DNA of 64,000 nucleotides from Methylobacterium tardum (GTDB lineage: Bacteria > Pseudomonadota > Alphaproteobacteria > Rhizobiales > Beijerinckiaceae), in the NCBI RefSeq assembly GCF_023546765.1, contig NZ_CP097484.1, positions 5,318,501 to 5,382,500 of the forward strand, written 5' to 3'. The translations under genes and the position numbers were made by a program. Below are positions 56,347 to 63,844 of the stretch, one piece after another. Position 1 is the stretch's first letter. Each line of letters begins with the position of its first letter. A model generated the notes under the pieces. That model was given only the letters and a program-made list of their open reading frames with translations, did not search any database and had not been told where the DNA came from.

Positions 56347-56437
56347 GACGTGCTCCTCACAGGAAGCGCGCAATGAATCAGCCCAAATGCCCTGCGTGAA
56401 CCCCAACAGTCCGACTCAGCTCATTCCGAAAACGCTC

Positions 56438-56761
56438 TAACGCTCCTTCTTCCAAGCCTTCCTAATCTCCTTCTGTTACCGGTACAGCGGGTGCCCCGAG
56501 GCCCGGCGCTTAACACGCTTCGTTTTCAGGCTTCGGGCGGATCGGCTCCTTCGACCGGGATGTAGGGCAGCCGCAGTGAGGTCCGATGATCATCGACCGC
56601 AGCACTCGATTAACGCGGCCAACGGGGCAGACGCGATACTGCCCGGAGCGGAACGGGCCTTCTGTTCATTGCCCGAGGCGCCCCGGATCGCTTATCAATG
56701 CCTGAGGCGTTCGACGCGCCGTTGATGAGCCTGCGACAGGTAGGATCAGTGGAATTTTGGC
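56438..56761. other. Stretch between the IS element and the mCpol operon
   Basis: 324 bases with no supported gene. GC falls toward the mCpol start. The promoter for the downstream operon should lie here, but I cannot assign convincing boxes. The ribosome site before the ATG at 56762 is weak (GTGGAATTTTGGC). Confidence 0.35.
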
Positions 56762-57127
56762 ATGTTGTTTATAACAGTAGACGGGGACGACATTGGCCAG
56801 AAGATATCTGCATGTTATCTGAATAATGACGTCGAGTCTCTGTCTTTGTTAAATGAATTTGTGCAAAGTATCGTCAGAAAAATTGCAGATTATCTCCAAT
56901 CCGAGGGGTTCAAGATCATATTTTGCGCAGCGGACGGAGTTGCGGGTTTTATTGATCTGCCCGATTTAGATCTAGCTAGAATTTACAACCGAATTTCTAA
57001 TTTTTCCGAAAGACAGCTGACATTCTCGGCAGGAGTTGGGGCTAATTTGCGTGAGTCTTACTTCGCCTTGTCTTTTGCAAAAAGTAACGGGAAAGCACGC
57101 ATCTGCCAATTTAAGGATCTGCCTTGA
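56762..57127 (+). CDS. Minimal CRISPR polymerase (mCpol) domain protein, OptS-like cyclic-nucleotide synthase
   Basis: 121 residues, a stand-alone palm-type polymerase related to the Cas10 core. Motifs: VDGDDIG at 6-12 (metal-binding acidic pair D9-D10), a second palm hairpin FCAADGVAGF at 54-63 whose A-A-D-G stands where Cas10 has G-G-D-D, and the C-terminal signature FSAGVGANLRESYFALSFAK then SNGKARI (88-114). mCpol proteins paired with 2TM-beta effectors are known as Panoptes systems, where the enzyme makes a cyclic dinucleotide that holds the effector off. One base separates its stop from the next ATG. AT-rich codon use marks recent transfer. Confidence 0.85.
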   Translation: MLFITVDGDDIGQKISACYLNNDVESLSLLNEFVQSIVRKIADYLQSEGFKIIFCAADGVAGFIDLPDLDLARIYNRISNFSERQLTFSAGVGANLRESYFALSFAKSNGKARICQFKDLP

Positions 57128-57128
57128 T

Positions 57129-57743
57129 ATGTTTCGCATAATCAACTTTGTGTACGTGCTGCGTTATGTTGCAATCGCGACTACATTCATCAGTATCGCG
57201 TTCTATGAGCTGTTTCGACGGATGATCGGTCATGAATTGCCGCTAGTGAGGATTTTGAGCATAGCTCCCTATGTGGCGCTCATAATAATCTTGTGTATGA
57301 CGACCAATTTGATTGCTAGAAATATTTGGAAGATCTGGTCGAGATTCGATTCATCCCTTTACCCGGATTTGAACGGCACCTGGGAGGGCGAAATCATCAC
57401 AGATCAGGGTGTATCTATACCTGCTCGGGCATTAGTTCGTCAGACTTCGATATTGACTCAAATCGATCTTCATACGGAAACTTCCAAATCTGTAACGCTG
57501 GAAACTACACCTGTTGTAGAGAGCGGGCAGTGTAAACTGTATTATACATATAGATCAAAGCCTAAAAATCCAGATTGGAGTCAGTATACTGGATCTACGA
57601 TTTTCGATGTGCGCGCATCGATGGAACATCCGCATCGGCCGCTGGAGCTTTCCGGTCATTATTTTACCGACAGGAGAACGGTAGGTAGGGTCATTTTGCG
57701 GCAGGTAGATAGTAAATTAGCAAAAGATGTTTCGTATTACTGA
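57129..57743 (+). CDS. Two-transmembrane beta-domain effector, OptE-like
   Basis: 204 residues. Two membrane helices (about 6-29, FVYVLRYVAIATTFISIAFY; about 40-66, RILSIAPYVALIIILCMTTN) are followed by a soluble domain (78-195) beginning YPDLNGTWEGEI and ending SGHYFTDRRTVGRVILR, with alternating strands typical of the lipocalin-like beta-barrel of SMODS-associated 2TM effectors (compare Cap15). In Panoptes, cyclic nucleotide made by the partner restrains this membrane effector; when phage sponge proteins remove the nucleotide, it disrupts the membrane. That role here is inferred from architecture and pairing, not from a search. Confidence 0.82.
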   Translation: MFRIINFVYVLRYVAIATTFISIAFYELFRRMIGHELPLVRILSIAPYVALIIILCMTTNLIARNIWKIWSRFDSSLYPDLNGTWEGEIITDQGVSIPARALVRQTSILTQIDLHTETSKSVTLETTPVVESGQCKLYYTYRSKPKNPDWSQYTGSTIFDVRASMEHPHRPLELSGHYFTDRRTVGRVILRQVDSKLAKDVSYY

Positions 57744-57808
57744 GCCTTCAGGCGTTCAGCTTTGGGATTTAGCGAGAGTTCAGACGCCATTATCGCGCGC
57801 GGGCTTTC

Positions 57809-58876
57809 TCACGAGAGCCGCGCCTCAAGCTTCGCGATAGCCGACACCGCCAACGCGTTCGTGCGCGCGAGATAGCGATCAATAATCCGCTGAGCGCTCT
57901 CCAAGGCGTGGCCCGTGATCGAGGCGATCTCCGGCACGGTGCAGCCAGCCTCCGCAAGCATGGTAACAGCCGTACCGCGGATGTCGTGAAAGTGGAGGTC
58001 GGCCGTGATGCCCGACCGCTGAAACGCTCGCCGCCAAGCAGTCTTGAAGGCCTCGATCGTCCAAGGTCGGCCGCTCGGCGACAGGAGGATCGGGCACATC
58101 TCAACGTCAAGCCTAGCCGCCGACGCCAACGCCCGAAGCTCATCGAGCGCAGTCCTCAACGCCTTCGTGCAAGGGATAAAGACCTGAGCGCCCGTCTTCG
58201 ACTGCGTTAGCCGAATGGCGCTGCCATCGTACTGGCCCCACCGTAGCGCGATAAGGTCGCCGCGACGCTGGCCGGTGTGCAAGGCTACAAAGGCTGCGAG
58301 TCGGATCTCCGGCCGCGCCTCGGCGTTGAGCGCTGCGAAGTGCTCAGGAAGCCACAACGTCGCCGAGCGGTCGACCCCGTAAACCCGCCTGAACGTTGCC
58401 AGCGGGTGCTTGTCGATCATCTCGCGGTCAAAGGCGAACTTCAGGATGCGCGCGAGGCGGACGAGCTTGCCGTCGGCGGCCCGCGGATGCTCTTCCGCAA
58501 GTTCATCGCGCCATTCGAGGAAGATCGCGCGAGCGCCTTTCTGCTCAACAGCCGCCAGCGGCATGTCCCCGAATTCGCGCTCGATCGCGTTTATGTTGAA
58601 CTGCTCGGTCTCGCGCGTCGATGCGGCGAGCTTCGTCCAGTCGGGTGCAGACTGATACGTCCGGATAAGCGTCGCGATCGTGCGGGTGCTCGGCCGTGGG
58701 GGACGGAGTAGCGATGCGGCTTCACGATTAGCCCGATCGAGCATGGCCTTGAACGCCGGGGAGGCGGGGTCGTCCGGCAGGCGATGCCCGGTCGCGCGGT
58801 GGTAGTAATAAACCCGCTCGGCTCCGCTCGCGAGCTTGCGCCGGATCGGCTTAACCCCTTCGATTGCGTCGCTCAT
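57809..58876 (-). CDS. Tyrosine-recombinase integrase
   Basis: 355 residues from the ATG at 58876. An N-terminal arm and SAM-like core-binding domain (LIRTYQSAPDWTKLAASTRE) precede the catalytic domain with R in HTGQRRGDLIALRW, H-x-x-R in FHDIRGTAVTMLAEAG, the second His in ITGHALES and nucleophile Tyr in IIDRYLARTN. It probably mobilises the island into the tRNA-Arg gene, although it lies 5 kb from it. The upstream HTH gene overlaps its start by 26 bases, as a directionality factor might. Confidence 0.93.
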   Translation of the reverse strand: MSDAIEGVKPIRRKLASGAERVYYYHRATGHRLPDDPASPAFKAMLDRANREAASLLRPPRPSTRTIATLIRTYQSAPDWTKLAASTRETEQFNINAIEREFGDMPLAAVEQKGARAIFLEWRDELAEEHPRAADGKLVRLARILKFAFDREMIDKHPLATFRRVYGVDRSATLWLPEHFAALNAEARPEIRLAAFVALHTGQRRGDLIALRWGQYDGSAIRLTQSKTGAQVFIPCTKALRTALDELRALASAARLDVEMCPILLSPSGRPWTIEAFKTAWRRAFQRSGITADLHFHDIRGTAVTMLAEAGCTVPEIASITGHALESAQRIIDRYLARTNALAVSAIAKLEARLS

Positions 58877-59159
58877 CGCGCTTCTTTCTCCACTCTTCGA
58901 GCGGGTCGGCTTCAGGCTGTGGGATAGGAGTCGACGCGCGGAGGCTCCCGAGTTGCGAGAGCGCGTCGATAGCCGAGTCAATCGCGTTCCGGTCCCAACG
59001 GGCCGTGCCCGGCAAGGGGTTGGGAATCCGGCCGTCTTTCCGCCAGCGGTCGAAACCGCGCGGCGTGAGACCGAGGTATTGCGCGGCCTGGATCTTCGAG
59101 AGCAGCCGCGGGGGCAGGGCGGTGTGGGCCGCTAAGTCGCGCCGGTCAGCTTTGCGCAT
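58851..59159 (-). CDS. Small HTH protein, excisionase/AlpA-like
   Basis: 102 residues from the ATG at 59159. The pattern LPPRLLSKIQAAQYLGLTPR then GFDRWRKDGRIPNPL matches the winged-helix MerR/Xis-like fold of AlpA and excisionases. It overlaps the integrase gene by 26 bases, which suggests coupled expression and a role as directionality factor or regulator. The C-terminus is Glu/Arg-rich (EEWRKKRDERRNRRG). Confidence 0.75.
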   Translation of the reverse strand: MRKADRRDLAAHTALPPRLLSKIQAAQYLGLTPRGFDRWRKDGRIPNPLPGTARWDRNAIDSAIDALSQLGSLRASTPIPQPEADPLEEWRKKRDERRNRRG

Positions 59160-59255
59160 GAGCAATCCCGTTGTTTGTATGCCGGGATTGTCTTTGAGTC
59201 CGTTTAATGAACAGTTCGACGGATATCAGTCACTAGCAACTGGTATCCGTCAGTA

Positions 59256-62200
59256 TTAATCGTTCAGAGAGCCGTTCTGGGCGGACTCGTACTCCGCCAG
59301 AATCATCCGCATCTCACGGCGAACCGTGCTCGCGATCTCGTTTGCGTCGCCTCCGGTCGAATTGACCGTGAGGTTCACGACGATGCCGCCGCTTCCGTCT
59401 CGTGAGGACGACTTCGATCGAGACTTCGAAGCTTTGACCGTCGCTTGAGCGTGATCCGCCAGGGCGGTCACGCGCGAGGCGAGCCCGGCGTGACGGCCGC
59501 CGCCTCCGCCGTGCGCGCCTCCACCGGACGCCGCGTGCTTGGCGGCGCCTTCCTGAGCGTCACGGATGATCTTGCCGACGGCGACGCTGCTCGGCCCGGC
59601 GATCGGGTCGACGGTCGATCCGCCAGCGCGGGCCGCTGCAAGCTCGCCAGGGTGGCGCTTGAAGCCTTCCCAAGCCCCGAAGCCCTGTGTCTTGCGAATC
59701 CATCCGGCCATCGTCCGTTGGTTCTCGGGCGAGAACTTATCGTCCCATCCGAGGCCGGTCGCCTTCATGGCGTCCTTCATCGTCCGGCCGACGATCTGGA
59801 AGGCGCCAAGCGCCGAGGACGACCCGTGACGGGCGCGGACGCTTCGGCCGAACTGATACGCCTCGCGGAGGTTCATGTCCGTCAGCGGCTTCGAGGGCGA
59901 GCCGTAGCGGCCATATCCGAGCACGGTGTTGTAGGGATCGCGGCCCGACGTGCCCTCGGCCCGCATGACGGCGTCATACCACGACTTTCCGCCGCCGCCC
60001 GGCTCGCCCTTCGGGCCGTTCATCCGCTCGGCGAGATTGTTCAGGTTGGAGTGGCTGGTAATGCTCCCCGAGCCGGCCGGCCGGAATAGCTCGGGGCCCT
60101 TCTCGCCGACGAGGTAGGTCTTCCCGGCCGACACCGGACCGCCGCGCGCGCGGTGCCCGTCGACAGCCGGCGCGCCCGGCGCCGGGGTCGTGCCGCCGAG
60201 ACCGACCGCAGACAGGGCGGAACGCCATGCCGAGCCGACCGCGGCCTTCAGCGCGTCGACGAGCGCTCCGGTAGCGCCGCTGATCCCCGCAATGATCTTA
60301 TCGACAAGCTCCCCGCCAGCCTTCTTCCAATCGAAATTCACGAGCGCGTCATAGCCCTGCCGAGCGACCGCACCGATCTTCTCCGGCAGGCCGGTGAGCG
60401 CGGTCACGACGGCCGCGGCGCCCTGGCCGGCCCACTCGCCCCATGCCTTCCACTTCGCGCCGGACTCGTCGAGCGGGCCGAGGAGGTTGTTTACCCACTG
60501 CCATGCCTGCTTCAGGTAGCCGACGATCGTCTGAACGTTTTGCGCGTTCTCGGGGCCGAGCGCCTTCATGAAGGCGTCGCCAAACGACTTGAAGAAGGTC
60601 CCGAGCCCGCTCAGGTTGTTATAGACCCACAGGCCGAGCGCCGTGAGCGCAACCGTTACGGCCGCGACCGAAACGCCGATCGGCGAGAGGACTGCAGCGA
60701 TCCCGACGAAGGCGCCGCGGAGCAACGTCACGGGAAGCATGAGGATCGCGCGGCCGAGAGCGACGAACGATCCCGCCAGGGCCGCCAGGACGCCCCGCAC
60801 GCCGCCGACGGCGCCGAGAGCAATGATCCCCGCGGCGAGAGCGCGAAGCCGCCCCACGGCCCCGATTGCGCTCGCAACGGCCAAAGCGCGGACGGCGCTC
60901 GCGATCGTCAGAAGGCGAGACGCCAAGCCGAGCGGCGCGGCCAGCGCCAGAAAGCCGAGCGCACGAGCGAGTCCGGTCACGCCGAGCAGGAAGCTCGCGA
61001 TCCGCACGGCCGCAAGCGTGGTGAGCGCCGCCGCGATACCGGCGACGATCTTCGCCGCTTTGGGGTTGCGCATGAGCGCGGCCGAGACCTGATTGATCCC
61101 GCGCGCAATCGCGATCAGCATTTGCGCGACCGGCTTCATAAGCGGTAGCGTCAACGCTGCCCCGATATTCGTCAGAGATGACTTGATCGCCAGTTGCGCG
61201 AATTTCGGGTCGTTGAGCAGGCTCGAATTATAGTTTTCGTTGACGGAAAGGACCTGATTGATAAGAGCTTCGTCTTTCTTCAGACGAGCGCGATCGGCGA
61301 CCGTCGAAATCGCCGCGACGAACGCATTCGCCTTCGTGTTCTTAAAGAGCGTATTGAGCGCGGCGCCGAGCTTGATCGGATCTGTGAGATCGACGCCCCT
61401 CTTCTGAAGCTTCGGAAGAATGGTGTCTTCCATCCACTGAAGCGGGTCCTGATAAGCGCCGCGTGTATTCTCGACTGCCCCCTCTTTCCAGCCCTTGACG
61501 TCGCCCATCTTATTTTTGATGAGCATATTCTTATTGACGAGGCCGAGCTTGACCCACTCGGCCGCCTGTGCGTTGTCCGAGATCTTGCGGCCCGAAATGA
61601 TCGTGCGGAACGCGGTCAGGCCGGTGCCGACCTTGTCGCCGCCCAACTCCTGAATCATCGAAGGCGCGATCCGGGTCAGGAAGCGTTCATTTAACTGCCG
61701 GATACCGACCTGAGCATTGCTCGCGAAGGTGTAGATATCCTCCGGCTTCAGACGGCCGCCGAAGAAGGTCATCGCCTGCGTCAGCTTCTCGGCCTCGCGC
61801 CGATACGTCTCCGGGTTGCTGGCGGAACCCCGGATTTCAAGCGCCTTAATCATCGAGCCGAGCGCGTGCGTCGGGTCCTCGACGTGAACGGTGTTCTTCA
61901 GGACGTCGGCGAGCTTCGAGTTGAAGGTCAGGTTCTCAAGAGCATGGTGATAGTCGCCGAAGGCGCCGGTCGTCTCGTTTAGGAGCTTGATCCCGTTCAC
62001 CATCGTCGACGTCGGAAGCTCCGAGATCGCGTCGGTCGCGGCCTTGATCCCCTCGGCGATCTCGTGCGCGGACCGGCCGGCGTTCCGTAGGCCCTGGATC
62101 TCGTGAGCGAGTTCGGCGCCGTCGCCGAAGGCGTGCTTGCAGCTGAAAGCGAGGCCGCCACCGGCCGCCATTGCAGCCGCGGCCTTCATGCTCTCGCCTA

Positions 62201-62351
62201 TGCCCTTCATCGCGGCCTTCGCATCGGCCGCGCGCTTGAGCATGTGCCGATTTAATCCGTCGAGCTTGCCCTGAACCGTATTGATCGCGTTCGTAAAGGA
62301 CGGGGCGACGCGACCGCCGACGTTGACGAAGACGGAAAATTGCTTTGCCAT
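59256..62351 (-). CDS. Phage tail tape measure protein with lysozyme-like domain
   Basis: 1,031 residues. N-terminal coiled region (SFTNAINTVQGKLDGLNRHM) typical of TP901-type tape measures, a long helical body with hydrophobic segments between about 420 and 590 (ALAAIVTG-like runs such as VKALAASVVG are absent; instead VTGLARALGFLALAAPLGLA), then at about 788-905 a peptidoglycan-cutting fold (WYDAVMRAEGTSGRDPYNTV, SALGAFQIVGRTMKDAMKAT). It sets tail length and may open the cell wall during DNA entry. It is unusual that no other tail genes except a chaperone-like gene adjoin it. Confidence 0.88.
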   Translation of the reverse strand: MAKQFSVFVNVGGRVAPSFTNAINTVQGKLDGLNRHMLKRAADAKAAMKGIGESMKAAAAMAAGGGLAFSCKHAFGDGAELAHEIQGLRNAGRSAHEIAEGIKAATDAISELPTSTMVNGIKLLNETTGAFGDYHHALENLTFNSKLADVLKNTVHVEDPTHALGSMIKALEIRGSASNPETYRREAEKLTQAMTFFGGRLKPEDIYTFASNAQVGIRQLNERFLTRIAPSMIQELGGDKVGTGLTAFRTIISGRKISDNAQAAEWVKLGLVNKNMLIKNKMGDVKGWKEGAVENTRGAYQDPLQWMEDTILPKLQKRGVDLTDPIKLGAALNTLFKNTKANAFVAAISTVADRARLKKDEALINQVLSVNENYNSSLLNDPKFAQLAIKSSLTNIGAALTLPLMKPVAQMLIAIARGINQVSAALMRNPKAAKIVAGIAAALTTLAAVRIASFLLGVTGLARALGFLALAAPLGLASRLLTIASAVRALAVASAIGAVGRLRALAAGIIALGAVGGVRGVLAALAGSFVALGRAILMLPVTLLRGAFVGIAAVLSPIGVSVAAVTVALTALGLWVYNNLSGLGTFFKSFGDAFMKALGPENAQNVQTIVGYLKQAWQWVNNLLGPLDESGAKWKAWGEWAGQGAAAVVTALTGLPEKIGAVARQGYDALVNFDWKKAGGELVDKIIAGISGATGALVDALKAAVGSAWRSALSAVGLGGTTPAPGAPAVDGHRARGGPVSAGKTYLVGEKGPELFRPAGSGSITSHSNLNNLAERMNGPKGEPGGGGKSWYDAVMRAEGTSGRDPYNTVLGYGRYGSPSKPLTDMNLREAYQFGRSVRARHGSSSALGAFQIVGRTMKDAMKATGLGWDDKFSPENQRTMAGWIRKTQGFGAWEGFKRHPGELAAARAGGSTVDPIAGPSSVAVGKIIRDAQEGAAKHAASGGGAHGGGGGRHAGLASRVTALADHAQATVKASKSRSKSSSRDGSGGIVVNLTVNSTGGDANEIASTVRREMRMILAEYESAQNGSLND

Positions 62352-62357
62352 GATGCG

Positions 62358-62606
62358 TCAAGCCGAATGACGAAGTAGAAAATCGTCGACCTTCGCCGCG
62401 TCGGCCTCTTCCATCTTGCGGAGGACGTCGCGACTGCAGCCCGTCACTATCGCCGCGAGGGCCATGCCGCGGGCGTATCGGGTGAAGTTCCCGCGGCGAG
62501 CCCGCCGGAAGTCTTCAGCGGTCGGCGGGCGAACGGTGATGACGTTGTGCGTTACCCCGTCCGACTCGATTGGGTGATCGAGGGTGATCTCAACGCCGCC
62601 GCTCAT
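62358..62606 (-). CDS. Phage tail-assembly chaperone-like protein
   Basis: 82 residues from the ATG at 62606: GGVEITLDHPIESDGVTHNV then ITVRPPTAEDFRRARRGNF, and a helical tail with a conserved MALAAIVTGCSRDVLRKM. This is the pattern of phage gpE-type tail chaperones, normally just upstream of the tape measure, as here (six bases apart). Its ATG overlaps the stop of the preceding gene. Good positional and sequence support. Confidence 0.75.
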   Translation of the reverse strand: MSGGVEITLDHPIESDGVTHNVITVRPPTAEDFRRARRGNFTRYARGMALAAIVTGCSRDVLRKMEEADAAKVDDFLLRHSA

Positions 62607-63379
62607 CACTGCTTCCTCGGCCAGAAGGCGTCCGCACCGAGACGAGCCGTGGGCAGGCGTAAGCCCTCGTGGGGCGAGAACCCCTTCCGGCCCGGTCGGG
62701 TCTGGCCGGGGATGATTGTCCGCTTGGTCCGCTTCTGGGCGCCCGCGATGGAAGTGAAGCGCCCCCCGTTCCGCTCCCCGAACACGCCGATCAGTCGCCA
62801 CCTGCCGTTCTCGTCGAGATAGCCCCACTGCTCTTCTTCCACGACCCGATCCGGCTCGACCGCGTCCGGCTCGGTCAGGAACCGTTCGCCGATCCCGACT
62901 ACTCGCGATGGCCGTTTGAGCGCGGGATCGTCACGCGACGCCGCGCCGATGGTGTAGTTCGTCCCGTCGACCTCAACGGCGATCTCGCGTAGGGCAGCCG
63001 CCACTTTGGCGAGCCTTGCTGCGTGCTTCTCGTAGTCTGCCAGGAGCTTCGGACCCTCTTCGTCGACCCGGCGCTGAGCCGCATTGGCACGCGCGGACAG
63101 TGCAGCAGCGGCCTCGCTCTTCTCGGCCTGCTCGCGGACAGCCACAAGCTGCTTAATCTGCGCCGTGAGGCGGGCTTCCGAGCGCATGGCGGCGGCAAGC
63201 TCATCATCCGCCTCGGCGTGCTGCTCGTCGGTCATGTCGGCGACAAGTTCGAGCGTGGCGCGGGCCCTGGCGATGCGGGCCGGTACGTCACGAAGCTCGG
63301 CCTCGGCGTCGGCAAGGGCAGCGGCGACCCTGACGGAGGTCGGCTTCTCCGCGCCGAAGATGCGAGTGAGGAAGGACAT
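62606..63379 (-). CDS. Hypothetical coiled-coil protein of the phage module
   Basis: 257 residues. The first 150 are a long coiled coil (ADAEAELRDVPARIARARAT, SARANAAQRRVDEEGPKLLA). The C-terminal part (about 165-257) contains a compact GYLDENGRWRLIGVFGERNG region and basic residues. It overlaps the chaperone-like gene by one base. No recognised family. The position suggests a structural or assembly role. Confidence 0.65.
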   Translation of the reverse strand: MSFLTRIFGAEKPTSVRVAAALADAEAELRDVPARIARARATLELVADMTDEQHAEADDELAAAMRSEARLTAQIKQLVAVREQAEKSEAAAALSARANAAQRRVDEEGPKLLADYEKHAARLAKVAAALREIAVEVDGTNYTIGAASRDDPALKRPSRVVGIGERFLTEPDAVEPDRVVEEEQWGYLDENGRWRLIGVFGERNGGRFTSIAGAQKRTKRTIIPGQTRPGRKGFSPHEGLRLPTARLGADAFWPRKQ

Positions 63380-63412
63380 CAGTGATCCTGAGACGGTGAG
63401 AGGCGGAAGGGA

Positions 63413-63655
63413 TTAGCGAGAGCCGGGAAGCGCGAAGCCGTTGCGGCCGGCGGTGAGTTCGGCGGGCGCGGACAGGCCGGCTGCGTTCATGAACTCGGCG
63501 ACCTCGGCCGGCGCGTAGCGAACGGTATGGGGACCGACCCGGATGGGCCGTGGGCCAGTGCCGTCACGGTCCATGCGGCGCAGCGTCCGCGTGCTGACGC
63601 CGAGCATGCCGGACAGGTCCGGCCGCGTCAGGCACTGCTTGAGTCTGATATTCAT
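63413..63655 (-). CDS. AlpA/MerR-type small DNA-binding protein
   Basis: 80 residues from the ATG at 63655. Winged-helix start (LTRPDLSGMLGVSTRTLRRM then DRDGTGPRPIRVGPHTVRYA) matches AlpA-like regulators. It ends 33 bases before the coiled-coil gene start. It is divergent from a gene at 63845, with operator-like repeats between them, so it is a candidate switch for the module. Confidence 0.75.
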   Translation of the reverse strand: MNIRLKQCLTRPDLSGMLGVSTRTLRRMDRDGTGPRPIRVGPHTVRYAPAEVAEFMNAAGLSAPAELTAGRNGFALPGSR

Positions 63656-63662
63656 TGAAGGC

Positions 63663-63704
63663 TGTCCCCATCGGGTGTGGGGACATATGCGGCCATATCC
63701 GGCC
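63663..63704. promoter_or_regulatory. Operator-like palindrome and tandem repeats
   Basis: A perfect palindrome TGTCCCC-N9-GGGGACA (63663-63685) is followed at once by tandem CATATGCGGCC (63684-63694) and CATATCCGGCC (63694-63704), 10 of 11 identical. The site lies in the divergent gap between the AlpA-like gene and the gene at 63845, just upstream of the former's start. Likely binding sites for a module regulator. Confidence 0.55.
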
Positions 63705-63844
63705 ACCTGTCGGGGTCGTTTCGGTATCCTCATGGGGCTCTGCTGCCGCGTTAGTCCGTCTCAGTCTGAAAAGGACAACGAACTTGTGGACAGCGCTGCC
63801 GAATTTACTGTATTCAGGAAATTCGACTGAGGGAGAAAACGGCA

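Larger units (their letters stand above)
55390..56437 (-). mobile_element. IS630-family insertion sequence, apparently intact
   Basis: 1,048 bp bounded by perfect terminal inverted repeats GAGCGTTTTCG (55390-55400) and CGAAAACGCTC (56427-56437). A TA dinucleotide flanks each end (55388-55389 and 56438-56439), the expected target duplication for the IS630/mariner group. Two overlapping frames on the minus strand encode the transposase. Intact ends and frames suggest recent insertion. Confidence 0.93.

Noticed and set aside
55643..56376. Plus-strand frames of 192 and 230 codons within the IS element.
   Set aside because: Antisense shadows of the IS630 transposase frames.
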